NCBI RefSeq assembly: GCF_030409905.1
Contig: NZ_JAUFQT010000001.1
Span: 2,937,001 to 3,001,000 of the forward strand
From: Echinicola jeungdonensis
GTDB taxonomy: Bacteria; Bacteroidota; Bacteroidia; Cytophagales; Cyclobacteriaceae
Length of the DNA stretch: 64,000 nucleotides
Reading direction: 5' to 3'
A program made the position numbers and the translations under genes. Shown in pieces: positions 1 through 9,432 of this stretch. The notes under the pieces were generated by a model. The model made no database searches and was not told the DNA's origin. It saw only the letters and a program-made list of their open reading frames with translations. The first letter of the stretch is position 1; each line of letters starts with the position of its first letter.

Positions 1-1
1 G

Positions 2-457
2 GACAATGCCACCCTGGTAGGGGATATTATCATGGGGGAAGATTGTACTGTTTGGTTTAATGCTGTAGTTCGAGGGGATGTTCATGAAATTAGAATTGGG
101 AATCAGACCAATATTCAGGATGGGGCCATAATTCATTGTACCTACCAAAAGGCGGGTACCTATATTGGAAACCGGGTTTCCATTGCCCATAATGCCGTAG
201 TACACGGTTGCACCATTCATGATGATGTTTTGGTGGGAATGGGGGCCATTATTATGGATCATGCTGTTGTTCAAAGTGGAGCGGTTATAGCGGCAGGTGC
301 AGTGGTATTGGCTGGGACGGTGGTTGAGGCCAATAGCATTTATGCAGGCACCCCTGCCAAAAAAGTCAAGGATACAGGAGATGGAATGAAAGAGGTAATA
401 GAAAGAACGGCCCGTAACTATCCCATGTATGCCTCCTGGTACGAAGAAGAGGAGTAA
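2..457 (+). CDS. gamma carbonic anhydrase family protein (5'-truncated by window edge)
   Basis: The reading frame is open to the left edge, so the N-terminus lies outside the window; an internal ATG at 32 is not the true start because residues before it (DNATLVGDII) already fit the family. The protein is a run of hexapeptide repeats forming a left-handed beta-helix, with the family motifs VVRGD, IQDGAIIH, SIAHNAVVHG and GMGAIIMDH. The histidines in these motifs are in the places where gamma-class carbonic anhydrases bind zinc or iron. The C-terminal tail is helical, as in YrdA/PaaY-type relatives. In this family some members are true carbonic anhydrases and others are acyl-CoA-related hydrolases or have no known activity, so the reaction is not settled. 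The gene stands alone, convergent to cydB. Confidence 0.88.
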   Translation, partial: DNATLVGDIIMGEDCTVWFNAVVRGDVHEIRIGNQTNIQDGAIIHCTYQKAGTYIGNRVSIAHNAVVHGCTIHDDVLVGMGAIIMDHAVVQSGAVIAAGAVVLAGTVVEANSIYAGTPAKKVKDTGDGMKEVIERTARNYPMYASWYEEEE

Positions 458-530
458 GTGGTCTTTTTACTTTATTAATTTTTTTAACACTCTAGAGGAG
501 GATTCCTCCAGTGTAATCAAGGGGTAATAC

Positions 531-1547
531 CTACTTTTTCCCAATATTAAATGGCCTTTTTTGAAAGCTATAAATCAGATAAAATAGAGAAGGTAAAATA
601 AGCAAGCTTCCCGCTAACAAGGCAATGCCCAATCCCTGCATTGTGCTATTTCCCGCCGCGGCATTTTGTAAACTTAAAGCCCTATCCTTCATGATAATAA
701 AATTCGGATGCTGGCTATATGTTAGCGCAAATAAAATCATGCTTACCTGCAGTCCGGAAAGAACCCTTGCAAGGTAATGATAGTTTTTTTGTAATGACCG
801 CCACAAAAGGGGAAGTGAAAGGGTAGCAGTAGCCAAGGCAATCCAATTTATGGTATGTTTGGAAAGGTTGTCTACTAAAGGGATCCCTTCAAGTTCTGCA
901 GTTAGGAAAACCAAGCCACCCGCTAGGACGGTAAGCAAATTCATTTGAATCGCTTTTTTTCTAAAAAGGGCCCGATCATTTGGGGAGCTTGCATCTCCTG
1001 TCAAATATACTGCTGCTAAATACCCACAAATACATACCGTGAATACTCCCACACTCATTGGGAACCAATCCAACCATGGTTTGATATATGCAGCAATAAA
1101 ATCTGTTGCCTGGGGATCTATACTTCCAGAAATTACAGTTCCTGCCAAAATGCCCAAAAATAAAGGCGTAAGGAAGGACGAATAAACAAAAATGAAATTG
1201 TAAACTTTTTGAAAATGGTCATTTACAGCATCATAATGCCTAAAAATAAAGGCTGTTCCTCTAGCAATGATCCCAATTAACAACAGGGACAATGGAATAT
1301 GTAAATAAATGGATACCGTAGTATATATGGTGGGGAACCCTACAAAAAGGATAACAATGGCTATGATCAACCACATATGGTTGGCTTCCCAAATTGGTCC
1401 AATAGCTTGATAGGTCAATAATCTTGTTCTTTCCTTATTCGATCCACCAGTAAATAACTCGATGATACCTGCACCAAAATCAGCTCCTCCCAAAAGCAGG
1501 TAAAACAGAATAGAAAGGTATAAAAAGGCAATTACAACATCGGTCAT
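531..1547 (-). CDS. cydB: cytochrome bd quinol oxidase subunit II
   Basis: Second subunit of the cytochrome bd oxidase, an inner-membrane terminal oxidase that takes electrons from quinol (menaquinol here, given the men genes nearby) and reduces oxygen to water without pumping protons. The 338-residue protein is almost entirely transmembrane helices. The first helix carries LLGGADFGAG and is followed by GPIWEANHMW, both typical of CydB. It lies 4 bp downstream of cydA on the same strand, so the two are surely co-transcribed. No cydCD genes for assembly and no small cydX were seen around it. Confidence 0.93.
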   Translation of the reverse strand: MTDVVIAFLYLSILFYLLLGGADFGAGIIELFTGGSNKERTRLLTYQAIGPIWEANHMWLIIAIVILFVGFPTIYTTVSIYLHIPLSLLLIGIIARGTAFIFRHYDAVNDHFQKVYNFIFVYSSFLTPLFLGILAGTVISGSIDPQATDFIAAYIKPWLDWFPMSVGVFTVCICGYLAAVYLTGDASSPNDRALFRKKAIQMNLLTVLAGGLVFLTAELEGIPLVDNLSKHTINWIALATATLSLPLLWRSLQKNYHYLARVLSGLQVSMILFALTYSQHPNFIIMKDRALSLQNAAAGNSTMQGLGIALLAGSLLILPSLFYLIYSFQKRPFNIGKK

Positions 1548-1551
1548 TAGC

Positions 1552-2877
1552 TTATTGATTTTGCGGTAGGGAAAGATCTTGATCTGTTTCCAAAGATTTG
1601 ATTTGCCGTATCAATAAGGTGCTGACAATTACGGCCAATGATATGTAAATTATAGCATAAAGGCTAAATGAGTAAACTAATCCCGGCATGGGTGTTAGTG
1701 CATCTTTGGTTTTCATAATCCCATAAAGAATCCAGGGTTGTCTTCCCACCTCCGTAACCACCCACCCTGCTTCCACAGCAAGAAAACCCAAAGGGGTCAG
1801 AAAGATTAAGAACTTTAAAAATTTTTTGTGGTAGATAAATGCTTTTGATTTCCATAAACCAAATAACCAGGCTATTCCTGCCAACATTAAAACTCCACCA
1901 CAAGCCACCATTATTTGAAAGGCAATATGAGTAACCAAAACTGGAGGATGTTCCTCATTAGGAATTTGATCCAGTCCGGTAACTTCAGCCTGAAAATCAC
2001 CATGGGCCAGAAAACTAAGAGCACCAGGAATTTTAAGGGCATATTTTACCTCGCGTTCGCTCTCATCAGGTATTCCACCAATAATCAGTGGGGCGGCTTT
2101 TTCGGTTCGGAAATGCGCTTCCATCGCGGCAAGTTTGGCGGGTTGCCTTTGGGCAACATCTTTGGCAGATAAATCCCCACTTATGGGTTGTAAAATGGCA
2201 GCAAAGGCCCCAATGGTTAAGGCAATTTTTAATGCGCTTTTATGAATTTCTACTGATTTACCTCTCAATATCAAAAAAGCGTGAATCCCTGCCACTGCAA
2301 AGCAAGTGGCCACAAAAGCTGCCAAAATCATATGCAAGGCCTGAGTAAACCAAGTTTCATTGAACATGGCTGCCATAGGGTTGATATTTAGATATTCTCC
2401 ATTGACAAAATCAAAACCTGCAGGAGCGTTCATCCAGGCATTGGCTGCCACCACCAATATTCCAGAAGCCAAGCCACTAAGGCCCACCACTACCCCCGTA
2501 AACCAATGGAACCAGGGATGAAACTTTTCCCATCCATATAAGAAAAATCCTAAAGCGATGGCTTCAATAAAAAATGCCGTTCCTTCCAAGGAAAATGGCA
2601 TGCCAAAGATGGGACCTGCATGTTCCATAAACTTTGGCCATAATAATCCTAATTCAAAAGAAAGCATCGTACCGGAGACAGCCCCGGTTACAAAAAATAT
2701 GGCCACCCCTTTGCTCCAGGCTTTAGTCAGTAACTTGTATTTTTGAAGGCCTGTTTTTAAATATTTATAATGGGAAATGGCCATCAAGAATGGCATGATC
2801 ATTCCGATGCAAGCAAAAATGATGTGAAAACCCAGAGAAAGCGCCATTTGGGACCTTGCGGCCAATAAATCATCCAT
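1552..2877 (-). CDS. cydA: cytochrome bd quinol oxidase subunit I
   Basis: Haem-bearing, quinol-oxidising subunit of cytochrome bd oxidase. Visible marks are the N-terminal helix with LGFHIIFA, where H18 fits the haem b595 ligand position, and the GWVVTEVGRQPW block near residue 375 that is diagnostic of the family. At 441 residues it is shorter than the E. coli protein (about 520), mainly because the periplasmic Q-loop is short; this is the short-Q-loop class common outside the Enterobacteria. Within the loop the segment KLAAMEAHF retains the Lys and Glu implicated in quinol binding. It is the first gene of the cydAB operon; about 95 bp separate its start from the menE stop, with menE on the same strand upstream. 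Confidence 0.94.
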   Translation of the reverse strand: MDDLLAARSQMALSLGFHIIFACIGMIMPFLMAISHYKYLKTGLQKYKLLTKAWSKGVAIFFVTGAVSGTMLSFELGLLWPKFMEHAGPIFGMPFSLEGTAFFIEAIALGFFLYGWEKFHPWFHWFTGVVVGLSGLASGILVVAANAWMNAPAGFDFVNGEYLNINPMAAMFNETWFTQALHMILAAFVATCFAVAGIHAFLILRGKSVEIHKSALKIALTIGAFAAILQPISGDLSAKDVAQRQPAKLAAMEAHFRTEKAAPLIIGGIPDESEREVKYALKIPGALSFLAHGDFQAEVTGLDQIPNEEHPPVLVTHIAFQIMVACGGVLMLAGIAWLFGLWKSKAFIYHKKFLKFLIFLTPLGFLAVEAGWVVTEVGRQPWILYGIMKTKDALTPMPGLVYSFSLYAIIYISLAVIVSTLLIRQIKSLETDQDLSLPQNQ

Positions 2878-2972
2878 AGGTGGAAATCTATTTATTTTCC
2901 TGAATTTACGGTTTAATTAAATGATGGGTTGTCCTAATGTTCTGTGTGGGAATTTTTAATTGATACTCAAGA

Positions 2973-4109
2973 TTAGGGCATTTTTCCTGTATTTATGGAT
3001 TGATAAAGTTTATCTAAAGTTTCCTTTCTGTTGATTTTGCCAGATTGGGTTTCAGCAAAATTTTCTATGAAATGTATTTTTTTTGGGTTTTCAAATTTAT
3101 CCAGACTGGATTTTAGGGAATCTGAGAAATCAACTGAAGGCATATGGTCTTGATTCTTCATCTCGATAACCAATACAAGTTGCTCCCCAAACAAATCATG
3201 AGGTAATCCCCCAAAGAAATAGCGGGAATCAGGAAAAAACTGAGACATGGCCCCTTGGATTTTTGACTCCAATAATTCAGGTTGAATTTTTATTCCTCCG
3301 GAATTAACTGTAAAATCTGCCCGACCCTTCCAAATAAATTCATTCTCAGATACCATTTCAGCCAGATCATTGGTAGTGAGGGTGTCTTGGGAAGCCATCG
3401 GGGCTTTTATGACCAATTGATGAGTTTCAGTTGTAGAAATGGAAACCCCCGGTAATGATTTGTACACTAAATTACCATCACCGTTGATTTTGGCCAAAGC
3501 AATATGGGAAACAGTTTCTGTCATTCCGTAAGTTTGGTATAAATTTACCGGCCATTGGGAAATTTTCTTTTGCAGAGTAGCAGATATAGGGGCCCCACCA
3601 ATAATCAGGTTTTTGATGTTTTTGAATGCTTTCAGGCTATTTGGGTCAAGAAGTGTATTTTCCACTTGATAGGGGACCATGGCGACAAAATCCAAGGGGA
3701 AACAGGATGGGAATTCTTTTAAGGGTTTGGAATTAGGTGTTTCAATATGTATTGGACAATTCCAAACCATACTCCTGACCAACATCATTTTGCCAGCCAC
3801 CAGATCAGTATGGAGACAACATAAAAGCCGATCTCCATTTTGGATTTGGAAAAAACGCCTTGTGGCCTCTGCGCTAAGGATCATTTGTTTCCTTGAAACT
3901 TGGATGGTTTTGGGCTTCCCGGTGGATCCGGAAGTATTTATTGAGAAAGACTCCTGGCCATTTAACCAGTCTTGGCAAAATTTCAGGGAATTTTTAAAGT
4001 ATTGGGCCATTTCTGGCCACTGACCAATCCTTATCTGGTCAAAGGTGATCAGATGCGGTCCTATAATGACATGGCTCATGATTAAGCTAGGGTTTGTGGC
4101 AAAGTACAT
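2973..4109 (-). CDS. menE: o-succinylbenzoate--CoA ligase
   Basis: Acyl-adenylating enzyme that activates 2-succinylbenzoate with ATP and CoA, the step before MenB in menaquinone synthesis. The P-loop motif TSGSTGKPK lies at residues 59-67, YQTYGMTET follows near the middle, and the hinge/A8 region KGRADFTVNSGGIKI leads into a small C-terminal domain ending with SGKINRKE, whose lysine fits the catalytic Lys. The protein is short (378 residues against about 450-500 for most MenE), which is usual in Bacteroidota. The start may be the ATG at 4079 (MSHVIIGP) instead of 4109; neither has a clear ribosome site. It is divergent from menB across about 70 to 140 bp, depending on which starts are used. 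Confidence 0.85.
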   Translation of the reverse strand: MYFATNPSLIMSHVIIGPHLITFDQIRIGQWPEMAQYFKNSLKFCQDWLNGQESFSINTSGSTGKPKTIQVSRKQMILSAEATRRFFQIQNGDRLLCCLHTDLVAGKMMLVRSMVWNCPIHIETPNSKPLKEFPSCFPLDFVAMVPYQVENTLLDPNSLKAFKNIKNLIIGGAPISATLQKKISQWPVNLYQTYGMTETVSHIALAKINGDGNLVYKSLPGVSISTTETHQLVIKAPMASQDTLTTNDLAEMVSENEFIWKGRADFTVNSGGIKIQPELLESKIQGAMSQFFPDSRYFFGGLPHDLFGEQLVLVIEMKNQDHMPSVDFSDSLKSSLDKFENPKKIHFIENFAETQSGKINRKETLDKLYQSINTGKMP

Positions 4110-4247
4110 TTTTTTGTCAATAAAAAAAAATTGAATTGGATTTCCGAAAGGGTATGATTCTATAAAATTTCAAAAGCATCCATGAGAAATAACCCCAAGG
4201 CTATTATCTTGCAGAGTAATTGGAATTATAATAAAATCATCTGGAAT

Positions 4248-5081
4248 ATGGAATGGAAAGTTGTTAAAGAATATGAGGACATCACTTATAAAAAATGTAA
4301 TGGAGTAGCCAGGATTGCTTTTAACAGGCCAGAAGTGAGGAATGCCTTCAGACCGAAAACCACCAGTGAATTATATGATGCATTTTTGGATGCAAGGGAA
4401 GACACCTCTATTGGGGTGGTGTTGCTTTCAGCAGAAGGACCTTCTCCAAAAGATGGAGTTTATTCCTTTTGTAGCGGGGGGGATCAAAAAGCCAGAGGAC
4501 AACAAGGATATGTAGGTGATGATGGAATGCACCGTTTAAATATCCTGGAAGTGCAGCGACTTATCCGTTTTATGCCCAAAGTAGTTATCGCGGTTGTCCC
4601 TGGTTGGGCTGTTGGTGGAGGACATAGTCTCCATGTTGTTTGTGATTTGACATTGGCAAGTAAGGAACATGCTATTTTTAAACAAACCGATGCTGATGTT
4701 ACCAGTTTTGATGGGGGGTATGGGTCAGCCTATCTGGCCAAAATGGTAGGGCAAAAAAAGGCGAGAGAAATATTTTTCCTTGGAAGAAATTATTCGGCAC
4801 AAGAAGCCTATGAAATGGGGATGGTCAATGCGGTAGTTCCACATAAGGAATTGGAGGAAACAGCCTATCAATGGGCTCAGGAAGTTTTGGAAAAATCACC
4901 TACTTCTATCAAAATGCTGAAATTTGCATTTAACCTCACCGATGATGGCATGGTGGGGCAGCAGGTTTTTGCAGGAGAAGCTACCCGGCTGGCTTATATG
5001 ACTGAGGAAGCAAAAGAGGGAAGGAACGCCTTTCTTGAAAAGAGAAAACCTAATTTTAAAGATATAAAATGGATACCATAA
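4248..5081 (+). CDS. menB: 1,4-dihydroxy-2-naphthoyl-CoA synthase
   Basis: Crotonase-fold enzyme that closes the naphthalene ring of menaquinone by converting o-succinylbenzoyl-CoA into dihydroxynaphthoyl-CoA. Diagnostic motifs are FCSGGDQKARG, GWAVGGGHSLHVVCDL and FKQTDADVTSFDGGYGS; the last two form the oxyanion hole and the active-site loop of MenB. The frame is open from 4182, but I chose the ATG at 4248 (MEWKVVKEY) because it gives 277 residues, close to the usual family length, and the upstream 22 residues look non-coding. A Bacteroidota-like -7 box resembling TAnnTTG (TATCTTG at 4205) sits just ahead of this start. A terminator hairpin follows the stop. Confidence 0.93.
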   Translation: MEWKVVKEYEDITYKKCNGVARIAFNRPEVRNAFRPKTTSELYDAFLDAREDTSIGVVLLSAEGPSPKDGVYSFCSGGDQKARGQQGYVGDDGMHRLNILEVQRLIRFMPKVVIAVVPGWAVGGGHSLHVVCDLTLASKEHAIFKQTDADVTSFDGGYGSAYLAKMVGQKKAREIFFLGRNYSAQEAYEMGMVNAVVPHKELEETAYQWAQEVLEKSPTSIKMLKFAFNLTDDGMVGQQVFAGEATRLAYMTEEAKEGRNAFLEKRKPNFKDIKWIP

Positions 5082-5087
5082 ATAGTT

Positions 5088-5123
5088 CAACCTGCATTTA
5101 TTGGAAAGTGCAGGTTGTTTTTT
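5088..5123 (+). terminator. intrinsic terminator of menB
   Basis: A 9-bp perfect stem (5088-5096 with 5109-5117, arm CAACCTGCA) with a 12-nt loop is followed directly by a run of T. It starts 6 bp after the menB stop codon. Confidence 0.8.
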
Positions 5124-5189
5124 GCTCCCTTGGGAATGGAAGTATTATTTAAAAATATTAATGTTTAATTAAAAAATCCATATTTAACC

Positions 5190-6482
5190 ATGAAAAAATT
5201 TTTCCAAATTGTATTTTTCTCAGTTTTAACTTTGGCCGTTCAGGCCCAAACCACATCATTACAAGAATCAAAAAATCTGACAATAGGCTCCCCAGAAAGT
5301 GTGGGAATGTCTTCTGAGAGGCTTGCCAGGTTGGACCAAATGTTTGAATCGGTAATAGATAATAATCAAATACCAGGAGCGGTGGCGCTTGTAGCAAAAG
5401 ATGGCAAAATTGTTTACCACAAAGCATTTGGTATGGCAGATAATTCCTTAAATAGGGAATTAAAAAAGGATGATATATTCAGGATCGCATCCCAGACCAA
5501 AGCCATAACATCCACCGCAGTCATGATGCTTTGGGAAGAGGGAAAATTCAGGTTGGATGATCCCATTTCAAAATATATTCCGGAATTTAAAAATCCCAAG
5601 GTGTTAAAAAGTTTCCACTATTCGGATACCACCTATTCCACTGTCCCTGCAGCGCAGGAAATTACTATCCGCCATTTGTTGACCCATACTTCTGGCTTAG
5701 GGTATGGAATGATAGATAGTGATGAGAGGATGAAAATGATTTACCAAAAAGCTGGAGTGACAGATCTTTTCACTACAAAAGAAATTACCATTGGTGAAAG
5801 TGTAAAAAAATTGGCAAGCCTTCCTTTGCATCATAATCCGGGTGATAAATTCACTTATAGTGAAGGTTTGGATGTGTTGGGATATTTTGTGGAAGTGATT
5901 TCTGGTCAACCTTTTGATGAGTTTTTGAGGGAAAGAATTTTTGAGCCTTTGGAAATGAAAGATACTTGGTTTTACCTTCCCGGTAAAAAAGCATCCCGAC
6001 TGGTACCCATTCAGCATAAGGTAGGGGGTACCTGGGAGCATTTTCCCATTACCTTTTATGATCCAGAGTATCCCGTCAAAGGAGCAAAAAGTTTTTTTTC
6101 AGGGGGTGCAGGCCTAAGCAGTACTGTAGTGGATTATGCAAATTTTTTACAAATGTACTTGAATGGGGGAGAACTCAATGGGGAAAGAATTTTAAGCAGA
6201 ACAACGGTAAATTCAATTTTGGGAAATCAAACGGGTGACCTATTTGGGGGAGAAGACCATTTCTTTAGCCTGGCTTTCAGGGTTGTTACCCAAAAAGGAG
6301 AAATTAGTGGGGGAATGGGAAGCGAAGGTACCTTTAGCTGGGGTGGTTATTTCAACACCCAATATTTTGCCGATCCCGAGGAAAATGTAATTGGGGTTTT
6401 GATGAAACAAACCCAAGGGCCAGTTGATGACCCAACGGGTTGGAAATTCCAACAAATGGTCGGGGCTTCAATAGATGATTGA
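5190..6482 (+). CDS. secreted serine beta-lactamase-like hydrolase (class C / EstB family)
   Basis: A 430-residue protein of the serine hydrolase family that includes class C beta-lactamases, EstB-type esterases and D-aminopeptidases. Residues 1-20 form a signal peptide ending VQA-Q, so the enzyme is exported. The nucleophile motif SxxK is S101-Q-T-K104 and the second motif YxE/N is Y223-S-E; a GTFSWGG segment near residue 375 stands where the third motif is found. The remaining sequence follows the penicillin-binding fold. True beta-lactamase activity cannot be inferred: most Bacteroidota homologues are uncharacterised and many are esterases or peptidases. It stands between menB and menD on the + strand without any obvious link to menaquinone synthesis, and ends at a shared bidirectional terminator. 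Confidence 0.87.
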   Translation: MKKFFQIVFFSVLTLAVQAQTTSLQESKNLTIGSPESVGMSSERLARLDQMFESVIDNNQIPGAVALVAKDGKIVYHKAFGMADNSLNRELKKDDIFRIASQTKAITSTAVMMLWEEGKFRLDDPISKYIPEFKNPKVLKSFHYSDTTYSTVPAAQEITIRHLLTHTSGLGYGMIDSDERMKMIYQKAGVTDLFTTKEITIGESVKKLASLPLHHNPGDKFTYSEGLDVLGYFVEVISGQPFDEFLRERIFEPLEMKDTWFYLPGKKASRLVPIQHKVGGTWEHFPITFYDPEYPVKGAKSFFSGGAGLSSTVVDYANFLQMYLNGGELNGERILSRTTVNSILGNQTGDLFGGEDHFFSLAFRVVTQKGEISGGMGSEGTFSWGGYFNTQYFADPEENVIGVLMKQTQGPVDDPTGWKFQQMVGASIDD

Positions 6483-6484
6483 TG

Positions 6485-6522
6485 AAAAAAGCCTGCTGGA
6501 TAAGTTCAGCAGGCTTTTTTTA
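6485..6522. terminator. bidirectional terminator between serine hydrolase and menD
   Basis: An 8-bp stem (6491-6498 with 6507-6514, arm GCCTGCTG) is flanked by A residues on the left and T residues on the right, so it can stop transcription from both convergent genes. It lies in the 37 bp between the two stop codons. Confidence 0.85.
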
Positions 6523-8214
6523 TTTTGGGAAAAGGATAAACTCTTCCTTTAATTGTCGCTTGATGGTTTTTAGAATTCCGGTATTGGTTTTACTATCTGT
6601 ACTGATCTCAAGAATTTTTGGATGGATGGATGGATGGTAAAACTGTTCCATTACTTCTTCTACCTCCGATTCATTTTGGGCAGTATAATACCTGAATCCA
6701 AATTCCTTGGCCAAGTGTTCTGCATTTAAAGCTTGTTGCGTTTCAAAAAACTCTTCTAATTCTGGCTGTTTGGAAGGTCCATCAATGATCCTGAAAATTC
6801 CCCCTGCATGGTTGTTCAGTAAAATTACTCTAAGGTTAGAAACCGGATAATTGTGCCAATAGGCATTTCGGTCATAAAAAAAGGCCATGTCCCCGGTGAT
6901 CAGGGTGACAAATTCTTTTGTTGTAAAGGTACATCCTACCGCCATGCTATTGGATCCATCGATTCCACTGGTTCCCCTGTTACAAATAATTTCCTGTTTT
7001 CTTGGCCCTAGAAAATTAACATAACGGACAGCCATACTATTTGCCAAATGCATTTTGGAAGGAGCCGGAATATGTTTTAGGGCTTGGAAAATGGCTTTCC
7101 ATTCCCCAAAAGGAGCATTGGAGAGGTGCTTTTCCAAAGCTTTTCCCATTAGGTAGTTAGCTTCTTTCCAGGATTCTATAAATAATTGGTCTGCAACCTT
7201 CAAGTTGTCCAGCAGGAACTGAAGGAAGTATTCTGGCTGGGTGTGAATTTGACAGGACAGGGATTGATAAGTGTCTGGAAAATAGCCCTCAGGTTGGATA
7301 TGCCAATGGGAGGCACTGGAACTCCTTAGAAATTGTTTGAGGGATTTAGATATTATAGATTTTCCAAAACTAATAATAAGGTCAGGCTTAAAGGAATCCA
7401 GCTCAGGAACTACCTGCAAAAACTGATCATGAAAATTAATGGTTTCCTTGGATTGGAGGTTGCAAATGGTGTCAGTAACCACCACGGCTTTTTGGTCCTT
7501 AGCAAGCTGATTTAATAAATTGCCAATATTTTCATTGGGGCTTTGTTGTCCCGGAACGATCAAAATCCGCTGAAATTTATCCAAAGCATTTTTAACTTTG
7601 ATCAATCCTTCCTCAGGAAGCAAAGTAGTTCCCCTTAATTCTTGGACCAATTTAATATTGTTAGAATAATTAAAATCCTCCCCGTTTTCTGGATAAAAAG
7701 GTTCCCGGAGGGGAATGTTGATATGGACAGGTCCCTGTGGGAAGGCCATAGCAGCATTAATGGCTTCATTACTTATCCGATGGGCATGCCACTGTTCGTC
7801 TTTTAAGGAATAGCCGGTAGGAAAAACATAGTCTTTTTTGATGTGCTGACCATATAATTTTTCCTGGCGGATGGTTTGGCCATCCCATTGGTCTATCCAT
7901 TCTTTGGGCCTATCTGCAGTAACAACCAGCAATGGGATTTGTTGGAAGTAAGCTTCTGCAATTGCAGGGGCGTAATTGAGGGCAGCGGTGCCAGAGGTAC
8001 AGACTAATACCACTGGTTTTTTTAATTGTTGGGCCATTCCCAAAGCGATGAATGCGGCAGACCTTTCATCAGAAATGGTTCTGCAGTGCATTTCGGGGTG
8101 TCTGGCAAAAGCCAGGGTAATTGGAGCACACCTGGATCCTGGGGAAAGAATGGCGTTTTTGATGCCTTTTTTGGCGCAGATGGCGGCAAGATCAATGATA
8201 GGTTGTAAGGTCAA
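6520..8214 (-). CDS. menD: SEPHCHC synthase (menaquinone biosynthesis)
   Basis: Thiamine-diphosphate enzyme that couples isochorismate with 2-oxoglutarate, the first committed step of the classical menaquinone pathway. The N-terminal half has SPGSRCAPIT and CTSGTAALNYAPAI, and the C-terminal half has NRGTSGIDGSNSMAVG and TGDMAFFYDRNAYWHN, which bind the diphosphate and Mg. The length of 564 residues is normal. It lies 9 bp downstream of menF on the same strand and clearly belongs to the thioesterase-menF-menD operon. The genes for the next steps (menH, menC) and for prenylation (menA) are not in the window. Confidence 0.94.
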   Translation of the reverse strand: MTLQPIIDLAAICAKKGIKNAILSPGSRCAPITLAFARHPEMHCRTISDERSAAFIALGMAQQLKKPVVLVCTSGTAALNYAPAIAEAYFQQIPLLVVTADRPKEWIDQWDGQTIRQEKLYGQHIKKDYVFPTGYSLKDEQWHAHRISNEAINAAMAFPQGPVHINIPLREPFYPENGEDFNYSNNIKLVQELRGTTLLPEEGLIKVKNALDKFQRILIVPGQQSPNENIGNLLNQLAKDQKAVVVTDTICNLQSKETINFHDQFLQVVPELDSFKPDLIISFGKSIISKSLKQFLRSSSASHWHIQPEGYFPDTYQSLSCQIHTQPEYFLQFLLDNLKVADQLFIESWKEANYLMGKALEKHLSNAPFGEWKAIFQALKHIPAPSKMHLANSMAVRYVNFLGPRKQEIICNRGTSGIDGSNSMAVGCTFTTKEFVTLITGDMAFFYDRNAYWHNYPVSNLRVILLNNHAGGIFRIIDGPSKQPELEEFFETQQALNAEHLAKEFGFRYYTAQNESEVEEVMEQFYHPSIHPKILEISTDSKTNTGILKTIKRQLKEEFILFPK

Positions 8215-8223
8215 AATATATCC

Positions 8224-9432
8224 TTATTGAATGAATTTACCGATAATATTACACTTCAAGTTGGTTTCCTCCCACTCCTTTTCTGCAGTGGAGTCTTCGG
8301 TTACCCCCGCACCCGCGAAAAGTGCAATTTGATCTCCCATAATTTGGGCTGTTCGCAGGTTTACAAAAATGGATGTTTGACCTTGAATATTGACAGGCCC
8401 TAGAAAACCAGAGAAAAAGGAACGGTCAAACTTTTCTTTTTCTTTCAGGAAATTCATGGCATTTTCCCTTGGGCTGCCACAGACTGCAGATGTAGGGTGA
8501 AGTAATTTTAGCATGACAGATCCTAGCTGAGGAAAATTGGTGGATTTCATGTCCACCCTAAAGTCAGATCTCAAATGAAGAAGGTTTCCTGCCAAAACCG
8601 TTTTTGGGCCTACCTCTTCATATTCCCTTAAGCGGATTTTTTTAAAGTTGTTGACAATATAGCGGCTAACCAATGCTTGTTCTTCAATTTCTTTTTGAGT
8701 CCAGGCGGCACTTTTTATTGGGTTGTCACCCTCTGCTTTTTGGGTCCCTGCCAGTGCCATGGTATTGAAACAGTTTCCCTCGGTATTGATAAGGATTTCG
8801 GGACTTGCCCCCAGCCAAGTACCCACTTCGGGGATATGGAAAAAATTGACAAACCCATTTGGGTATTGGCTACATAATTCCAGGAATGTATTTGCCAGGT
8901 CAAAGTTTTCCCTGAAGGGAATAGTTTTAACCCTTGCAGGTACCACCTTAGTAATATTTCCAGTTTGGATACTTGAAATTCCATCATTTACAATTTTGAT
9001 AAAATCTTCTTTGGTGGTGGAGAATAGAGGTGTTTTATTTCCGGAATTTTTGCTTTTAATCCTTAGATTTTGACGAATCTTTTCCTTGATCTGATCCCCA
9101 TTTAAGTTGATAGAATGAAATTGCCCTAATTCTTCTTCAGGAAAATGAGAAAGGTTAATGTCAAAATTAAAGTATGCATCAGCTTCCAGGAAGTAGGCTT
9201 TTGAAGCTTCTTTTGTTTCAAATGGATGGATGATAAAGCCTTTTGGAAGGTCTTCCAGATCTAAAGCTACTTTTTTTACTTTGTCACTTTTATCTATGAT
9301 GACCTGAACCATGTTGGATTTTGGAGAGCGCCAGATGGCTATCTGGTAATTGCTTTCCAAGGATTGGAATAATAACCTTTCAAGGACATTTTCCAGACAA
9401 AGGATGTTCGATTCGGTGGTGGGTGTATTCAT
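8224..9432 (-). CDS. menF: isochorismate synthase
   Basis: Chorismate-binding enzyme that isomerises chorismate to isochorismate, feeding MenD. The C-terminal two thirds carry the chorismate-binding signature: MALAGTQKAEGDNP, HPTSAVCGSPRENA, FDRSFFSGFLGPV and GAGVTEDSTAEKEWEE. Length 402 is close to that of MenF/EntC/DhbC proteins. The placement directly before menD decides for menaquinone rather than siderophore use. Its start codon overlaps the stop of the upstream thioesterase by one base (TAATG), implying translational coupling. Confidence 0.93.
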   Translation of the reverse strand: MNTPTTESNILCLENVLERLLFQSLESNYQIAIWRSPKSNMVQVIIDKSDKVKKVALDLEDLPKGFIIHPFETKEASKAYFLEADAYFNFDINLSHFPEEELGQFHSINLNGDQIKEKIRQNLRIKSKNSGNKTPLFSTTKEDFIKIVNDGISSIQTGNITKVVPARVKTIPFRENFDLANTFLELCSQYPNGFVNFFHIPEVGTWLGASPEILINTEGNCFNTMALAGTQKAEGDNPIKSAAWTQKEIEEQALVSRYIVNNFKKIRLREYEEVGPKTVLAGNLLHLRSDFRVDMKSTNFPQLGSVMLKLLHPTSAVCGSPRENAMNFLKEKEKFDRSFFSGFLGPVNIQGQTSIFVNLRTAQIMGDQIALFAGAGVTEDSTAEKEWEETNLKCNIIGKFIQ